Below are positions 37,072 to 46,155 of a DNA stretch of 64,000 nucleotides, piece after piece (position 1 is the first letter of the stretch; the number at the start of each line of letters is the position of its first letter). Made by a program: the position numbers and the translations under genes. This stretch comes from Bacteroidota bacterium (lineage in GTDB: Bacteria > Bacteroidota > Bacteroidia > AKYH767-A > 2013-40CM-41-45), in assembly GCA_016720935.1 (NCBI GenBank), contig JADKJP010000007.1, positions 248,001 to 312,000 of the forward strand, given 5' to 3'. The notes below the pieces were generated by a model. It was not told the DNA's origin. It was given only the letters and a program-made list of their open reading frames with translations, and made no database searches.

Positions 37072-38013
37072 ATGAAAAGAATTATTACTCTGCTTCTCCC
37101 CCTTTTTACTACGTTCTCCGCCTTTGCGCAACCTGCAAATGTCGATAAGATTGCCGGAATTTCCGGTGATACATTGACCGGTGCGAAAGCGGATACTTCC
37201 TGGAAGACCGGAGGCTTTTTGGGAATCAATTTTAGCCAGGTCAGTCTGAATAACTGGGCACAGGGAGGGGAAAATTCTATTGCAATTGGTGCTAACGCTA
37301 CTGTGTTTGCCAATTATGCAAAAGGTAAAACCCAATGGGACAATAGCCTTACTCTTGCTTATGCCATGTTACAAACCGGAAGCGCTCCACTTAGAAAAAG
37401 TGATGACCAGATTGATCTTACTTCAAAATTTGGTTACCGGATTGGCGATAGCAAATGGTTTTACAGCGCACTGTTCAATTTCAAAAGTCAGTTTGCAGAT
37501 GGATACAGCTATCCGAATGATTCTGTTGTTGTTTCTCACTTTATGGCACCTGGCTATCTGACAATTGCACTCGGTGTGAATTACAAACCTGTCGAATATT
37601 TTGAAATGTTCTTCTCTCCGGCAACTGGAAAAATCACTGTGGTGAATGATCAGGACCTTGCTGATCTTGGCGCTTATGGTGTTGACCCAGCCACCTTTGA
37701 CGCGAATGGCACAGTGATAACATCCGGAAAAAAAACCAGAAATGAATTCGGGGCCTATATCAATTTCAAATTCAAAAAAGACATTTTCACCAATGTTACG
37801 CTCGCATCTAAACTTGAATTGTTCAACAATTACACCGACAAGGACAAAGACAATGCAAAAAATATTGATGTGAATTGGGAAACCGGTCTGTTAATGAAAG
37901 TCAACAAATTCATGACAGCATCTGTACTTACACAATTGATTTACGATGCAAATACTATTGCAAGAACTCAATTTAAAGAAGTAATCGGTGTTGGCGTAGG
38001 ATTTAAGTTCTAA
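37072..38013 (+). CDS. DUF3078 domain-containing outer-membrane protein
   Basis: 313 residues with a cleavable signal sequence (LLLPLFTTFSAFAQ). Conserved WKTGGFLGINFSQVSLNNWAQGGENS near residue 45 is the hallmark of DUF3078, and the rest is rich in alternating strands ending in GVGVGFKF. This suggests a small outer-membrane beta-barrel. The function is unknown; the family is confined to Bacteroidota as far as I know. It follows mscL by ~55 bases and ends with a good terminator. Confidence 0.9.
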   Translation: MKRIITLLLPLFTTFSAFAQPANVDKIAGISGDTLTGAKADTSWKTGGFLGINFSQVSLNNWAQGGENSIAIGANATVFANYAKGKTQWDNSLTLAYAMLQTGSAPLRKSDDQIDLTSKFGYRIGDSKWFYSALFNFKSQFADGYSYPNDSVVVSHFMAPGYLTIALGVNYKPVEYFEMFFSPATGKITVVNDQDLADLGAYGVDPATFDANGTVITSGKKTRNEFGAYINFKFKKDIFTNVTLASKLELFNNYTDKDKDNAKNIDVNWETGLLMKVNKFMTASVLTQLIYDANTIARTQFKEVIGVGVGFKF

Positions 38014-38034
38014 CACTTTCATCATTGAATTTTT

Positions 38035-38063
38035 AAAAACCCGTGCGATGAGCTCGGGTTTTT
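38035..38063 (+). terminator. Terminator after the DUF3078 gene
   Basis: AAAAACCCG / CGGGTTTTT stem with an 11-base loop, then CTATTTTT. Confidence 0.7.
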
Positions 38064-38094
38064 CTATTTTTACAGCACTCTAACCCTATAAGCA

Positions 38095-38484
38095 ATGCTC
38101 AATTATTTTGTATTGGCAACAGGTGGCGCTATTGGAACAATCCTCCGATATTACATAAGTACCACTTTGTATCAAAGCCTGAAAAATCCGGCATTTCCAT
38201 GGGGAACTGTTGCAATAAATCTTGCTGGTTCTCTGATCATCGGATTGTTGGCAGGTTGGAATGATGCAACACCCTTTCAACCGAATCTGAGACTATTTTT
38301 GTTCGTAGGATTACTTGGCGGGTTCACCACTTTTTCCGCCTACTCACTTGAAACAATCAATTTGTTTCGAAATTCAATGCCGGTTTATGCTATGTTAAAT
38401 ATTCTTGTTAGTAATGTCGGCGGAATCATTTTCGCTTACTCAGGTTTTGCCCTGATGAAAACATTCCATTCCTTTGCTAATTGA
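38095..38484 (+). CDS. crcB: Fluoride exporter CrcB/Fluc
   Basis: 129 residues with four membrane helices. The family signatures GGAIGTILRYY, GTVAINLAGSLIIGL (with the polarity-track asparagine) and GGFTTFSAYSLE are all present. Fluc channels form dual-topology dimers that let fluoride leave the cell. No fluoride riboswitch is recognisable in the 80 bases upstream. It probably shares its transcript with the downstream carbonic anhydrase gene (44 bases). Confidence 0.95.
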   Translation: MLNYFVLATGGAIGTILRYYISTTLYQSLKNPAFPWGTVAINLAGSLIIGLLAGWNDATPFQPNLRLFLFVGLLGGFTTFSAYSLETINLFRNSMPVYAMLNILVSNVGGIIFAYSGFALMKTFHSFAN

Positions 38485-38528
38485 TTGAACTATTATTTTA
38501 CAACAAATAACCTGATAAGGCAATACCT

Positions 38529-39071
38529 ATGGAAAGAATACTAAAAATCGGTTCTTCGGAAGACATCCTCCCGCAATTCAGGAACTCACCTATCAGTTTG
38601 TTGCTTGAATACCACAACCTCGACAAACCTTATGACAATTACAGTTCAGCCCAGCTGCTGATAGGAATGTGTATGGATAATCGTAAACACCTGCACATCC
38701 CGGAAAACTTCGCTTACATTATCCGATCCGGAGGAGCAAATCTCCGCTATAGTGAGTTTCGGGTTTCTTATGCCATCGCTGTCGGTGGTGTAAAAGCTAT
38801 TGCCCTGATTGGTCACAACAATTGCGGAATGGTAAACCTGATGGCGAGAAGAAAAATGTTTATTGACGGCCTTGTGGAAAATGCCGGGTGGCCAAAAGAA
38901 GAAGCAGAAGATCACTTCTATCATTTTGAACCCATGCATGAAATAGGGAATGAAGTTGATTTCGTTGCAAGCGAAGCCAAGCGCATGCGTCTTCGTTATC
39001 CAAAAATTCTGGTTGCGCCCATGATCTACAACGTGGATGACAACAAACTTTATCTTGTAAGGGAAGATTAG
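38529..39071 (+). CDS. Beta-carbonic anhydrase-like protein
   Basis: 180 residues with the beta-class zinc site C48-x-D50-x-R52 (CMDNR) and H96-x-x-C99 (GHNNCG). These motifs hold the Zn2+ that catalyses CO2 hydration. RSGGANLRYSEFRVSYAIAVGG in between is typical of the smaller bacterial group. The protein is shorter than many beta-anhydrases (~210-220 residues) but has all metal ligands, so it is probably active. The subgroup is not certain. Confidence 0.88.
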   Translation: MERILKIGSSEDILPQFRNSPISLLLEYHNLDKPYDNYSSAQLLIGMCMDNRKHLHIPENFAYIIRSGGANLRYSEFRVSYAIAVGGVKAIALIGHNNCGMVNLMARRKMFIDGLVENAGWPKEEAEDHFYHFEPMHEIGNEVDFVASEAKRMRLRYPKILVAPMIYNVDDNKLYLVRED

Positions 39072-39254
39072 AATTATACTGCTATGAATGTTATTTAATG
39101 ATTCAATGATTATCCCCATTTGGTGTAATTGATTTTATTGTATTAACAAAAGTTAAAATCAATTCTCTTCATCAAATCATCATTCATCTTTTCATCACAT
39201 CAACCAAAGTAACATTGCAGTATTAATTCAATTTTAACCCCAAAAAAATAAACC

Positions 39255-39524
39255 ATGAAAAAAGTAATTGTAGCTGCATTTGCAGTATGTTATTCTGTAG
39301 CGATGATCGCACAAACTCCGGCACCGGCAACTACTCCAAAAGCCGACATGAAAACTGAAGTTAAAAAAGACGCGAAAGCGGTGAAGTCAGACGCAAAAGA
39401 AATGAAGCATAATGTAAAAGCGAACGACAAAGCTGCAGTAAAAACCACCGCGAAAGAAACACACAAGGATGCAAAAGCAATGCATCACGATGCCAAAGCG
39501 GTAACTCAGGGTGACAAGAAATAA
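39255..39524 (+). CDS. Small secreted Lys/Ala-rich protein
   Basis: 89 residues with a signal peptide (MKKVIVAAFAVCYSVAMIAQ, cleavage near AQ-TP). The mature part is almost entirely Lys, Ala, Asp, Thr and His in imperfect repeats of KxDAKAVK and H-x-DAKA type. It is likely basic, helical and periplasmic, resembling small stress or histone-like low-complexity proteins; no family is recognised. A strong terminator follows, so it has its own transcript. Confidence 0.75.
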   Translation: MKKVIVAAFAVCYSVAMIAQTPAPATTPKADMKTEVKKDAKAVKSDAKEMKHNVKANDKAAVKTTAKETHKDAKAMHHDAKAVTQGDKK

Positions 39525-39540
39525 TCAACCTTTGATCTTC

Positions 39541-39572
39541 AAAAAGGCCTTCCCTTCGGATGGCCTTTTTTT
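39541..39572 (+). terminator. Intrinsic terminator of the Lys/Ala-rich gene
   Basis: AAAAAGGCC / GGCCTTTTT stem, 12-base loop, followed by TTTG. Confidence 0.85.
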
Positions 39573-39660
39573 GTATTAACAGTGTCATTGAATAAAATTG
39601 ATTTTCTCCCAATTTATACGCATGTCGAATACCTAAATTTACAGTGTACTTCGTCAGCGA

Positions 39661-41109
39661 ATGAATCATCCAAGAACACTCCATTTCTTTATATTTACTC
39701 TGGTCATCATGCATGGCAGTTGCTCAAGCATTTTTGGCCAGCTGTTCAAACAGGTCAGCCGGCTCACGGATGCTGAAGCAGGTATTTGTAGTATGACAGT
39801 TGATGATGGTCGGACCCAACTCATTGCCGGTGACGTAAAAGGAAATCTTTACTTCCGTGCTCTCTCAACTGGATTACTTCTCAAAAAGATCAAAGCACAC
39901 AATGCAGGCATAAATACCCTTGCTTTCAATTCAAACGGCAAACTACTTATCTCTTCCACCATCGATGGTGAAATAAAAATTTTTGATTTCGCAAAAGATC
40001 AAATCATACAAAGTATTTATTCACCGGATTACTCAGGAATGCGCTTTGTACTTTTTTCCATTGCTGATGGATTTATATATTTCAACGGCAATGGCAGGTT
40101 GTATAAAACCCGTTCCGACCTGACACAGAAAGTAGATAAAATTATGGAAGAAGCGGATACTATCTACGCTGCTGTGATTACCAAAGACAGAAGTTCATTG
40201 ATTTACGCTACAGGAAATCTTCTGAAAGTAATGAATACACGGACTGATATGATTCGACAGGAATTTACTGCCGGTACTTCAGCCATCGACAGATTGTGTC
40301 TGCTGCGAGATTCTTTATTGGTGAGCTGGAGCAAAGACGGAACGATTTCATTCTGGACCTATAAATTCGGACAACTGCTAACCACTCCATCTTTTTGGTT
40401 TAAAGCAGGCTTCCCATCAGCCATGAATTTCACAGAAGAAGGTTCTTTCATGGTGAGTGGTAATATTGGAAATTGGGCAAGACTCTGGAAACCTTTTGAT
40501 CGCAAAATTGAACAGGAATTATTCGGGCATCAGGGAGTTGTGACCTGCTCTGAATTTGGAAGCGATGAACATACCCTTTATACAGGTAGTATGGATGGTA
40601 CTATCATTGTGTGGAAGAACAATGCTCCTGAGATTCTCAATGAAACTCCAAAACCGATCGTTAAAATTGAACCTTCACCGGTACCTCATGATTCAACACC
40701 TCCCCATCCACCAACTGTGCCGGTGCCAAATGTGGTCATGACAGAAACGAACATTCCGAAAATCATCAATGGCCGTAAAGTAATTCAGTCAGAAACAATC
40801 GAAGTGAACGATCCCGATTTAACAATTTATGTCTTCGACAATTCCAGCATTGATGGTGATACAATGTCGCTATTTTTCAATGGTGAATGGCTGTTGGATC
40901 ATTACGGTGTCACGAAAGCAAAAAAAGCCATAAAGCTCAATTTCAAGCCAAATACAAATAATTTCCTTGTCCTTTTTGCAAATAACCTGGGCAAAAGTCC
41001 TCCAAACACTGCAGCAATATTATTTTCAAATGGCAAAACCAATCGTTTTGTCAAATTATCATCTGATCTCAAAACCTGCAGTGCATTGAATTTTGTCTAT
41101 AAAAAATAG
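39661..41109 (+). CDS. Secreted WD40-type beta-propeller protein with a Bacteroidota C-terminal domain
   Basis: 482 residues with a hydrophobic N-terminus (FFIFTLVIMHGSCSSIFGQ). WD40-like units are visible: HNAGINTLAFNSNGKLLISSTIDGEIKIFDF and HQGVVTCSEFGSDEHTLYTGSMDGTIIVWK. After a proline-rich linker (residues ~345-365), the last ~110 residues (SETIEVNDPDLTIYVFDNSSIDGDTMSLFFNGEWLLD) form a domain seen at the end of several Bacteroidota secreted proteins. A binding or scaffold role outside the inner membrane is likely. The next gene begins 73 bases downstream of its stop. Confidence 0.8.
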   Translation: MNHPRTLHFFIFTLVIMHGSCSSIFGQLFKQVSRLTDAEAGICSMTVDDGRTQLIAGDVKGNLYFRALSTGLLLKKIKAHNAGINTLAFNSNGKLLISSTIDGEIKIFDFAKDQIIQSIYSPDYSGMRFVLFSIADGFIYFNGNGRLYKTRSDLTQKVDKIMEEADTIYAAVITKDRSSLIYATGNLLKVMNTRTDMIRQEFTAGTSAIDRLCLLRDSLLVSWSKDGTISFWTYKFGQLLTTPSFWFKAGFPSAMNFTEEGSFMVSGNIGNWARLWKPFDRKIEQELFGHQGVVTCSEFGSDEHTLYTGSMDGTIIVWKNNAPEILNETPKPIVKIEPSPVPHDSTPPHPPTVPVPNVVMTETNIPKIINGRKVIQSETIEVNDPDLTIYVFDNSSIDGDTMSLFFNGEWLLDHYGVTKAKKAIKLNFKPNTNNFLVLFANNLGKSPPNTAAILFSNGKTNRFVKLSSDLKTCSALNFVYKK

Positions 41110-41182
41110 GTTTTGCACAGCTATATCGGAAGTTCAATTCACAATTAATTCCTATTTTCACCCCCAAAATCGCTCTAAGCCT

Positions 41183-42541
41183 ATGAAAAAATTACAATTA
41201 CTCATTCTTACCCTCCTTTTCGCCCTGACCAATTCAGGAATTGCTACCGCTCAATGGTCAGCACTTGGAAATGGATTAAATGGACAGGTGAATGCAATTC
41301 TTGAATTTCAAAATGAATTGTATGTCGGTGGAAAATTTACAGCTAATGGTACCGGAACTTCAGCCCTGAATCATATTGCCAAATGGAATGGTACTTCCTG
41401 GCAGGCAGTTGGAAGTGGCTTCGATGAAGAAGTAAAATCACTGGTTATTTTCAACAACGAACTTTATGCCGGAGGTGTTTTCACTCATTCCGGTGCAGTG
41501 AGCACAGACCACGTAGCTAAACTCTCCGGCGGAACCTGGGTTGAAGTTGGTGAAGGATTTAATGCCACTGTGAATTGTATGATTGTATTCCAGGATGTAT
41601 TGTATGCCGGAGGTGCTTTCTCTGCTTCCGGGCCAAATTCAGTTACAAAAATAGCAAAGCTTGCTTCGAACACATGGGTGAATCCCAATAATACCATCAT
41701 AACAGGCCCTGTATATGCTATGGCTGAGCACTTGGGTACATTGTACATCGGTGGTTATTTTAGTCCAATCAGTGTGATGAAACTGAATGGTTCAACATGG
41801 ACAAGTATTGGTACTTTGAGTGGACCGGTTTATGCACTGGGTTCTTTCCAATATCAATCCAATACCACAAAGTATTTGTACATCGGTGGTGATTTTACAG
41901 TTGCCCCTTCTTTCGGACTGTGTGTTTATAATGGATCCAGCTATTCCACTCCATTCAATCAATACACACAACCATCAAAGGTTTACGCGATTCTTCCAAC
42001 ATATTCCAAATTATTTACCGGTGGTGAATTTACAGTGAGTGCTACCTGGGGAGCAGGACAAACACGCGTAGCCACAAACATTGCTCAAAAAGCTTATAAC
42101 ACACCATGGGATACTCTTTCAGCAACGTTTTCTGCAGCAGCAAAGGTATATGCATTAGGCACCTATACTAACCGTCTCGTTGCAGGTGGCACATTTACAA
42201 GTATCAACGGTGTAACTTGTACCAATATTGCAATTCGTTCTACAACTGTTGGAATAGATGAAGTATCCGAAAATGTTACAGACTTCACTTTCTTCCCAAG
42301 CCCAATGATGGAGAACGCAACACTGAGAATCATTACTAAAACACCATTACAGCATCCTACACTGGGAATTTATGATGCTCAATCACGTCTGATCAGAAAT
42401 TATTCTTCAAATGGGATGTTATTAAACAACGAGACCGAATTCGAAATTAAACGTGACGGCCTTTCAAGTGGCATTTACTATTACCTTGTCACAGATGAAA
42501 ATGGAAACGGAGTGCTGTCTAACAAATTCATTGTTCAATAA
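41183..42541 (+). CDS. Secreted repeat protein with T9SS type A sorting domain
   Basis: 452 residues with a signal peptide (LLILTLLFALTNSGIATAQ). The middle contains seven repeats built on Y-x-GG-x-F-(T/S), for example YVGGKFTANG, YAGGVFTHSG and YIGGDFTVAP. The repeats resemble kelch/delta-60-like propeller blades. The C-terminus (FFPSPMMENATLRI ... GIYYYLVTDENGNG) is a type A sorting domain. The ATG at 41183 is chosen because the frame upstream has no signal peptide and overlaps the previous gene. Confidence 0.87.
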   Translation: MKKLQLLILTLLFALTNSGIATAQWSALGNGLNGQVNAILEFQNELYVGGKFTANGTGTSALNHIAKWNGTSWQAVGSGFDEEVKSLVIFNNELYAGGVFTHSGAVSTDHVAKLSGGTWVEVGEGFNATVNCMIVFQDVLYAGGAFSASGPNSVTKIAKLASNTWVNPNNTIITGPVYAMAEHLGTLYIGGYFSPISVMKLNGSTWTSIGTLSGPVYALGSFQYQSNTTKYLYIGGDFTVAPSFGLCVYNGSSYSTPFNQYTQPSKVYAILPTYSKLFTGGEFTVSATWGAGQTRVATNIAQKAYNTPWDTLSATFSAAAKVYALGTYTNRLVAGGTFTSINGVTCTNIAIRSTTVGIDEVSENVTDFTFFPSPMMENATLRIITKTPLQHPTLGIYDAQSRLIRNYSSNGMLLNNETEFEIKRDGLSSGIYYYLVTDENGNGVLSNKFIVQ

Positions 42542-42557
42542 TTTATTCAGCCATAAT

Positions 42558-42590
42558 AAAAAAAGCGTAGCCTTTGGTTACGCTTTTTTT
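42558..42590 (+). terminator. Terminator after the T9SS repeat protein
   Basis: GCGTAGCC-TTT-GGTTACGC stem (one G-U pair) flanked by an A-run and seven T. Confidence 0.85.
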
Positions 42591-42632
42591 ATGCTTTGTC
42601 TCAAGATCCAAGGAAAATTCTTTATCTATTTG

Positions 42633-42640
42633 TATCTTCG
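42633..42640 (+). promoter_or_regulatory. Variant -7 element TATCTTCG
   Basis: Differs by one base from TAnnTTTG and ends only 5 bases before ATG 42646. If used, the transcript would be essentially leaderless. Confidence 0.4.
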
Positions 42641-42645
42641 TATAC

Positions 42646-44034
42646 ATGAACACCGATAAAAATCTCTACGCAATTCTGGATGTGGAAACTACCGGTGGCA
42701 ATGCTTTTCAGGATAAGATCACAGAAATAGCGATCTATCTTCATGATGGAGAGAAAGTCGTAGATGAATTTACTTCACTCATTAATCCGGAATGCTCCAT
42801 TCCTCCTTTTATTTCAAGGCTGACCGGGATATATGATGAAATGGTCGAGAATGCTCCAAAATTTTATGAGGTTGCAAAAGACATCATACAATTCACCGAA
42901 GGAGCAACAATAGTTGCGCACAATGCTCAGTTCGACTACGGCTTCATAAGACAGGAATACAAAACTCTTGGTTATTCCTTTTCAAGAGATTATTTGTGTA
43001 CAGTTAAACTAAGCAGAAAGCTTATCCCGGGATATCGCTCATATAGCTTAGGAAATTTGTGTGAACAATTGGGAATTGTACTCGAGAACAGACACCGTGC
43101 GCATGGAGATGCACAGGCAACAGTAAAATTATTCGAGCTTCTTCTTGAAAAGGATGCCGGACGAAATGTGATGGATAACCAGGTTAAAAATGATTACCTG
43201 AATCTACGTTTCCCTCCTGAATTTGACAGAACCATTCTTGATAAATTGCCGGAACACCCCGGAGTTTATTATCTCTACAATGTGGATGGAACCCTTATCT
43301 ATATTGGAAAAAGCAATAATATTCGTAAACGAATTCTAAGCCACTTCAGTAACAAACAATCGCGTAAAGCTATTGAACTTCGCAATGCAATTCGCGATAT
43401 TTCCTTTGAATCAACAGGAAGTGAACTTATAGCTTTGCTGCTTGAATCCGATGAAATAAAAAAGAAACAGCCCTTATTTAACCGGGCTCAAAGACATACT
43501 TTTTTCAATTTCGGAATCTTTTTAGAGACGGATGAAAATGGCTACATCACACTGAAGGCATCCAAAGTTAAAAATGGCGAACAACCCATATTCACTTTTC
43601 ATTCGCATGAGGAGGCAAAGGAAATGCTGGAGAAATGGGTTCAGAAATATAAACTGTGTCAGAAACTTTGCGGATTGTATGATATCGCGCATGCCTGTTT
43701 TCATTATAGTATTCACCAATGTAATGGCGCATGCATTGGAAAAGAAAAGCCTGAAAAGTACAATCTGAGAGTTGAACAGGCATTAGAGAATCTTCAATTT
43801 ACGAATTCCAATTTCATGATACTCGGCCCGGGTCGAAATACAGCTGAAAAATCAGTGGTGATGATTGAAAACGGTAAATACCAGGGCTATGGATATTTCG
43901 AACCCGAATTTATATCTACGGATCCGGATCAGATCAGGGATCTGATACAATTCAAGCAAGACAACAGGGATATTCACAGAATCCTGAAATCACACATTGA
44001 CAGAATTCCAAAAAATCTAATTCTACCCTATTGA
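42646..44034 (+). CDS. DnaQ-like exonuclease fused to UvrC-type GIY-YIG endonuclease
   Basis: 462 residues. The N-terminal DEDDh exonuclease has Exo I DVETTGG, Exo II HNAQFDYGF and Exo III HRAHGDA. It is followed by a GIY-YIG nuclease (PGVYYLYNVDGTLIYIGKSNNIRKRI near residue 205) and a region with SELIALLLESDEIKKKQPLFN, as in UvrC and Cho. Related fusions occur across Bacteroidota and Actinobacteria and are thought to act in nucleotide excision repair. The start at 42646 is preferred because the longer frame overlaps the terminator region. Confidence 0.92.
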   Translation: MNTDKNLYAILDVETTGGNAFQDKITEIAIYLHDGEKVVDEFTSLINPECSIPPFISRLTGIYDEMVENAPKFYEVAKDIIQFTEGATIVAHNAQFDYGFIRQEYKTLGYSFSRDYLCTVKLSRKLIPGYRSYSLGNLCEQLGIVLENRHRAHGDAQATVKLFELLLEKDAGRNVMDNQVKNDYLNLRFPPEFDRTILDKLPEHPGVYYLYNVDGTLIYIGKSNNIRKRILSHFSNKQSRKAIELRNAIRDISFESTGSELIALLLESDEIKKKQPLFNRAQRHTFFNFGIFLETDENGYITLKASKVKNGEQPIFTFHSHEEAKEMLEKWVQKYKLCQKLCGLYDIAHACFHYSIHQCNGACIGKEKPEKYNLRVEQALENLQFTNSNFMILGPGRNTAEKSVVMIENGKYQGYGYFEPEFISTDPDQIRDLIQFKQDNRDIHRILKSHIDRIPKNLILPY

Positions 44035-44630
44035 TAAAACTCCTGCTTCGTCACGTGAATAGCAAATACATTTTTATTTCTCTGATCATTTTGATTTCCA
44101 TCAGCGGAATTCAGAAAACATTTGCACAAGCAGTATTCAATACACAACTTGAAACGCTGGATGATAAGACCATTAAATTGTCGGATTGGAAAAACAATAA
44201 ATTTACTGTTGTACTCATCTTACTTGCCGATTGTCCCGCATGCCAGAGTTACTCCTTAACGCTCAATAACCTTGCAAAGCAATTTTCCTCCTGTGGTGTG
44301 AAATTCTATGGAGTTTTTCCCGGCCATTATGGAACGACTCAGGAAGATCTGGAATTCAAAAAAACATATAAGATATCCTTCCCATTACTAAGAGATCCGG
44401 AAAAAAAATTAACTTCTCTGTTACATGCAAAGGTCGCCCCTGAAGCCTTTCTCATCGATAGCAATGGAAAAGTTCTGTATCGGGGAAGAATTGATGACTG
44501 GATGTATGCAGTCGGAAAAAAAAGGATTAAAATAAATTCGAATGATTTGAAAAACGCGATTTCAGAAAGCTGCGTCGGAAAATCTGTCAGCAAACCGGCC
44601 ACACAAGCCATTGGTTGCATAATTGAATAA
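44031..44630 (+). CDS. Periplasmic redoxin (AhpC/TSA-type thioredoxin fold) preceding a copper monooxygenase
   Basis: 199 residues with a signal sequence (YIFISLIILISISGIQKTFAQ) and a thioredoxin fold carrying LADCPACQSYS (C68-P-A-C71). The latter half has PEAFLIDSNGKVLYRGRIDDW, typical of redoxins paired with haem/copper oxidases. The TTG at 44031 overlaps the preceding stop by 4 bases; a GTG at 44055 would give a neater signal peptide. It ends 14 bases before the cytochrome/monooxygenase gene, so the two are an operon. The CxxC pair could deliver electrons or keep metal ligands reduced; this is inference. Confidence 0.85.
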   Translation: MIKLLLRHVNSKYIFISLIILISISGIQKTFAQAVFNTQLETLDDKTIKLSDWKNNKFTVVLILLADCPACQSYSLTLNNLAKQFSSCGVKFYGVFPGHYGTTQEDLEFKKTYKISFPLLRDPEKKLTSLLHAKVAPEAFLIDSNGKVLYRGRIDDWMYAVGKKRIKINSNDLKNAISESCVGKSVSKPATQAIGCIIE

Positions 44631-44644
44631 AGGATTTATCATTC

Positions 44645-46066
44645 ATGATTTTTTCAAAATTGTTTTCATGGCAAAATCAACACAAAGCTGGTATCCGGTT
44701 TTACATGGTTTTGCTTTTATTTTGCTCCGGTGAGATCTTATCTTCCTGTAATTCTACTAATCAGAAATCAAATAACGCAGAACATCCCAATTTTTCAGAA
44801 CACATCGCACCTTTGATGTTTAAAAACTGTAGTCCGTGCCATCGTCCGGGCTCTGCAGCACCATTTAACCTGCTTACCTATGAAGACGCGAAACGGCATG
44901 CACGTACAATCGCGCTTACAGTCAGTAATCAATCAATGCCACCCTGGCCGGCAGATCCGGAATATGTGCATTTTCGTGATGAAAAGGTTTTGAATAAAAA
45001 TGAAATTGACTTGTTTAAAAAATGGGTTGAAGATGATTGTCCTGAGGGTGATCCTGATAAAAAACCTGAAACTCCTGTGTTTTCATCCGGAAGTCTTTTG
45101 GGTATACCCGATCTGGTTTTAAAGATCGACAAACCTTATTTTCTTCCGGGTGATAACAAGGATAAATTTATCATGATGAAGATCCCATATGATCTGGGAA
45201 AGGACACTTTTATCCGTGCCATCGAGATAATTCCGGGAAATAAAAAATTGGTTCATCATATAAATGCCCACCTTGTCCAATATGAAAAAGGAGCAAAAAC
45301 AAATCTGAACAATGGAGAAACTTCCGTCAATACCGAATGGATGGACAAGAAAGAAGCCTTTAGCAAACTGGACTTACAAAATGACGACGGCACTTATCCA
45401 ATGTTGACACCTTCGGTTACGAATTTTCTTCCGGGTGTTGAAACAGCTATGTATCCAAACGGAATTGGAGGATACAAAGTGAAAAAATCCGGGATCCTGC
45501 TTTTGGACAATATTCATTATGGGCCCAGTCCGGTTGACACATCCGACCAGACTACCTTCAATGTGTTTTTTAGCCCTTCCCCTCCGAAACGGCCACTTCG
45601 TGAATTCATTCTGGGTACTTCCGGAATTTCAAAAATCCAACCTCCGCTGGTGATTGCTCCTGGAACTATACAAACATTCACAACTTCTTACCTTGTACCG
45701 GAAGACATTTCTATCGTTACCGTTAATCCGCACATGCATTTACTTGGAAAGAGTTTTCTTGCCTATGCAGTTACCCCTTCCGGGGATACCATCAGGCTTA
45801 TCAATATTCCAAGATGGGATTTTCGCTGGCAATATTTTTACACATACAAAAAAATACAGAAAATTCCGGCCGGGAGTACTATGGTTGCAGTAGGCACTTA
45901 CGATAACACAGAAAACAATCCTTTAAATCCATTTCATCCACCGCAATTAGTTTCGGAAAGAGACGGAAGTATGCGCACTACTGATGAAATGTTTCAGTTG
46001 ATCGTGACGTGGATGCCCTATCAGAATGGTGACGAATTAATTTCGCTTGAGAATAAAACTGAATGA
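44645..46066 (+). CDS. Lipoprotein with cytochrome c motif and peptidylglycine monooxygenase-type copper domains
   Basis: 473 residues. The signal peptide ends LSSC, so C35 would be lipidated. C62-x-x-C65-H66 (CSPCH) binds haem c in a short cytochrome-like domain. From residue ~150 the fold matches Cu type II monooxygenases (PHM/DBM). The CuA/H site ligands are H204, H205 (LVHHINAHL) and H291 (NIHYGP); the CuB/M site has H363, H365 (PHMHLLGK) and M449 (TDEMFQ). All six copper ligands correspond in order to those of rat PHM. It probably hydroxylates a carbon using O2 outside the inner membrane; the substrate is unknown. Confidence 0.87.
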   Translation: MIFSKLFSWQNQHKAGIRFYMVLLLFCSGEILSSCNSTNQKSNNAEHPNFSEHIAPLMFKNCSPCHRPGSAAPFNLLTYEDAKRHARTIALTVSNQSMPPWPADPEYVHFRDEKVLNKNEIDLFKKWVEDDCPEGDPDKKPETPVFSSGSLLGIPDLVLKIDKPYFLPGDNKDKFIMMKIPYDLGKDTFIRAIEIIPGNKKLVHHINAHLVQYEKGAKTNLNNGETSVNTEWMDKKEAFSKLDLQNDDGTYPMLTPSVTNFLPGVETAMYPNGIGGYKVKKSGILLLDNIHYGPSPVDTSDQTTFNVFFSPSPPKRPLREFILGTSGISKIQPPLVIAPGTIQTFTTSYLVPEDISIVTVNPHMHLLGKSFLAYAVTPSGDTIRLINIPRWDFRWQYFYTYKKIQKIPAGSTMVAVGTYDNTENNPLNPFHPPQLVSERDGSMRTTDEMFQLIVTWMPYQNGDELISLENKTE

Positions 46067-46155
46067 CATACGGCACTCTTAAACAGTTCTGATACTATTA
46101 ATAATCTGGAGAATTCGGCAATAAGAATTAATCAAGTTCAAGAAAAATCTTAAAC

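Noticed and set aside
38014..38094. Fluoride riboswitch upstream of crcB
   Set aside because: The 80-base gap contains the DUF3078 terminator and no crcB-motif RNA pattern that I could identify.
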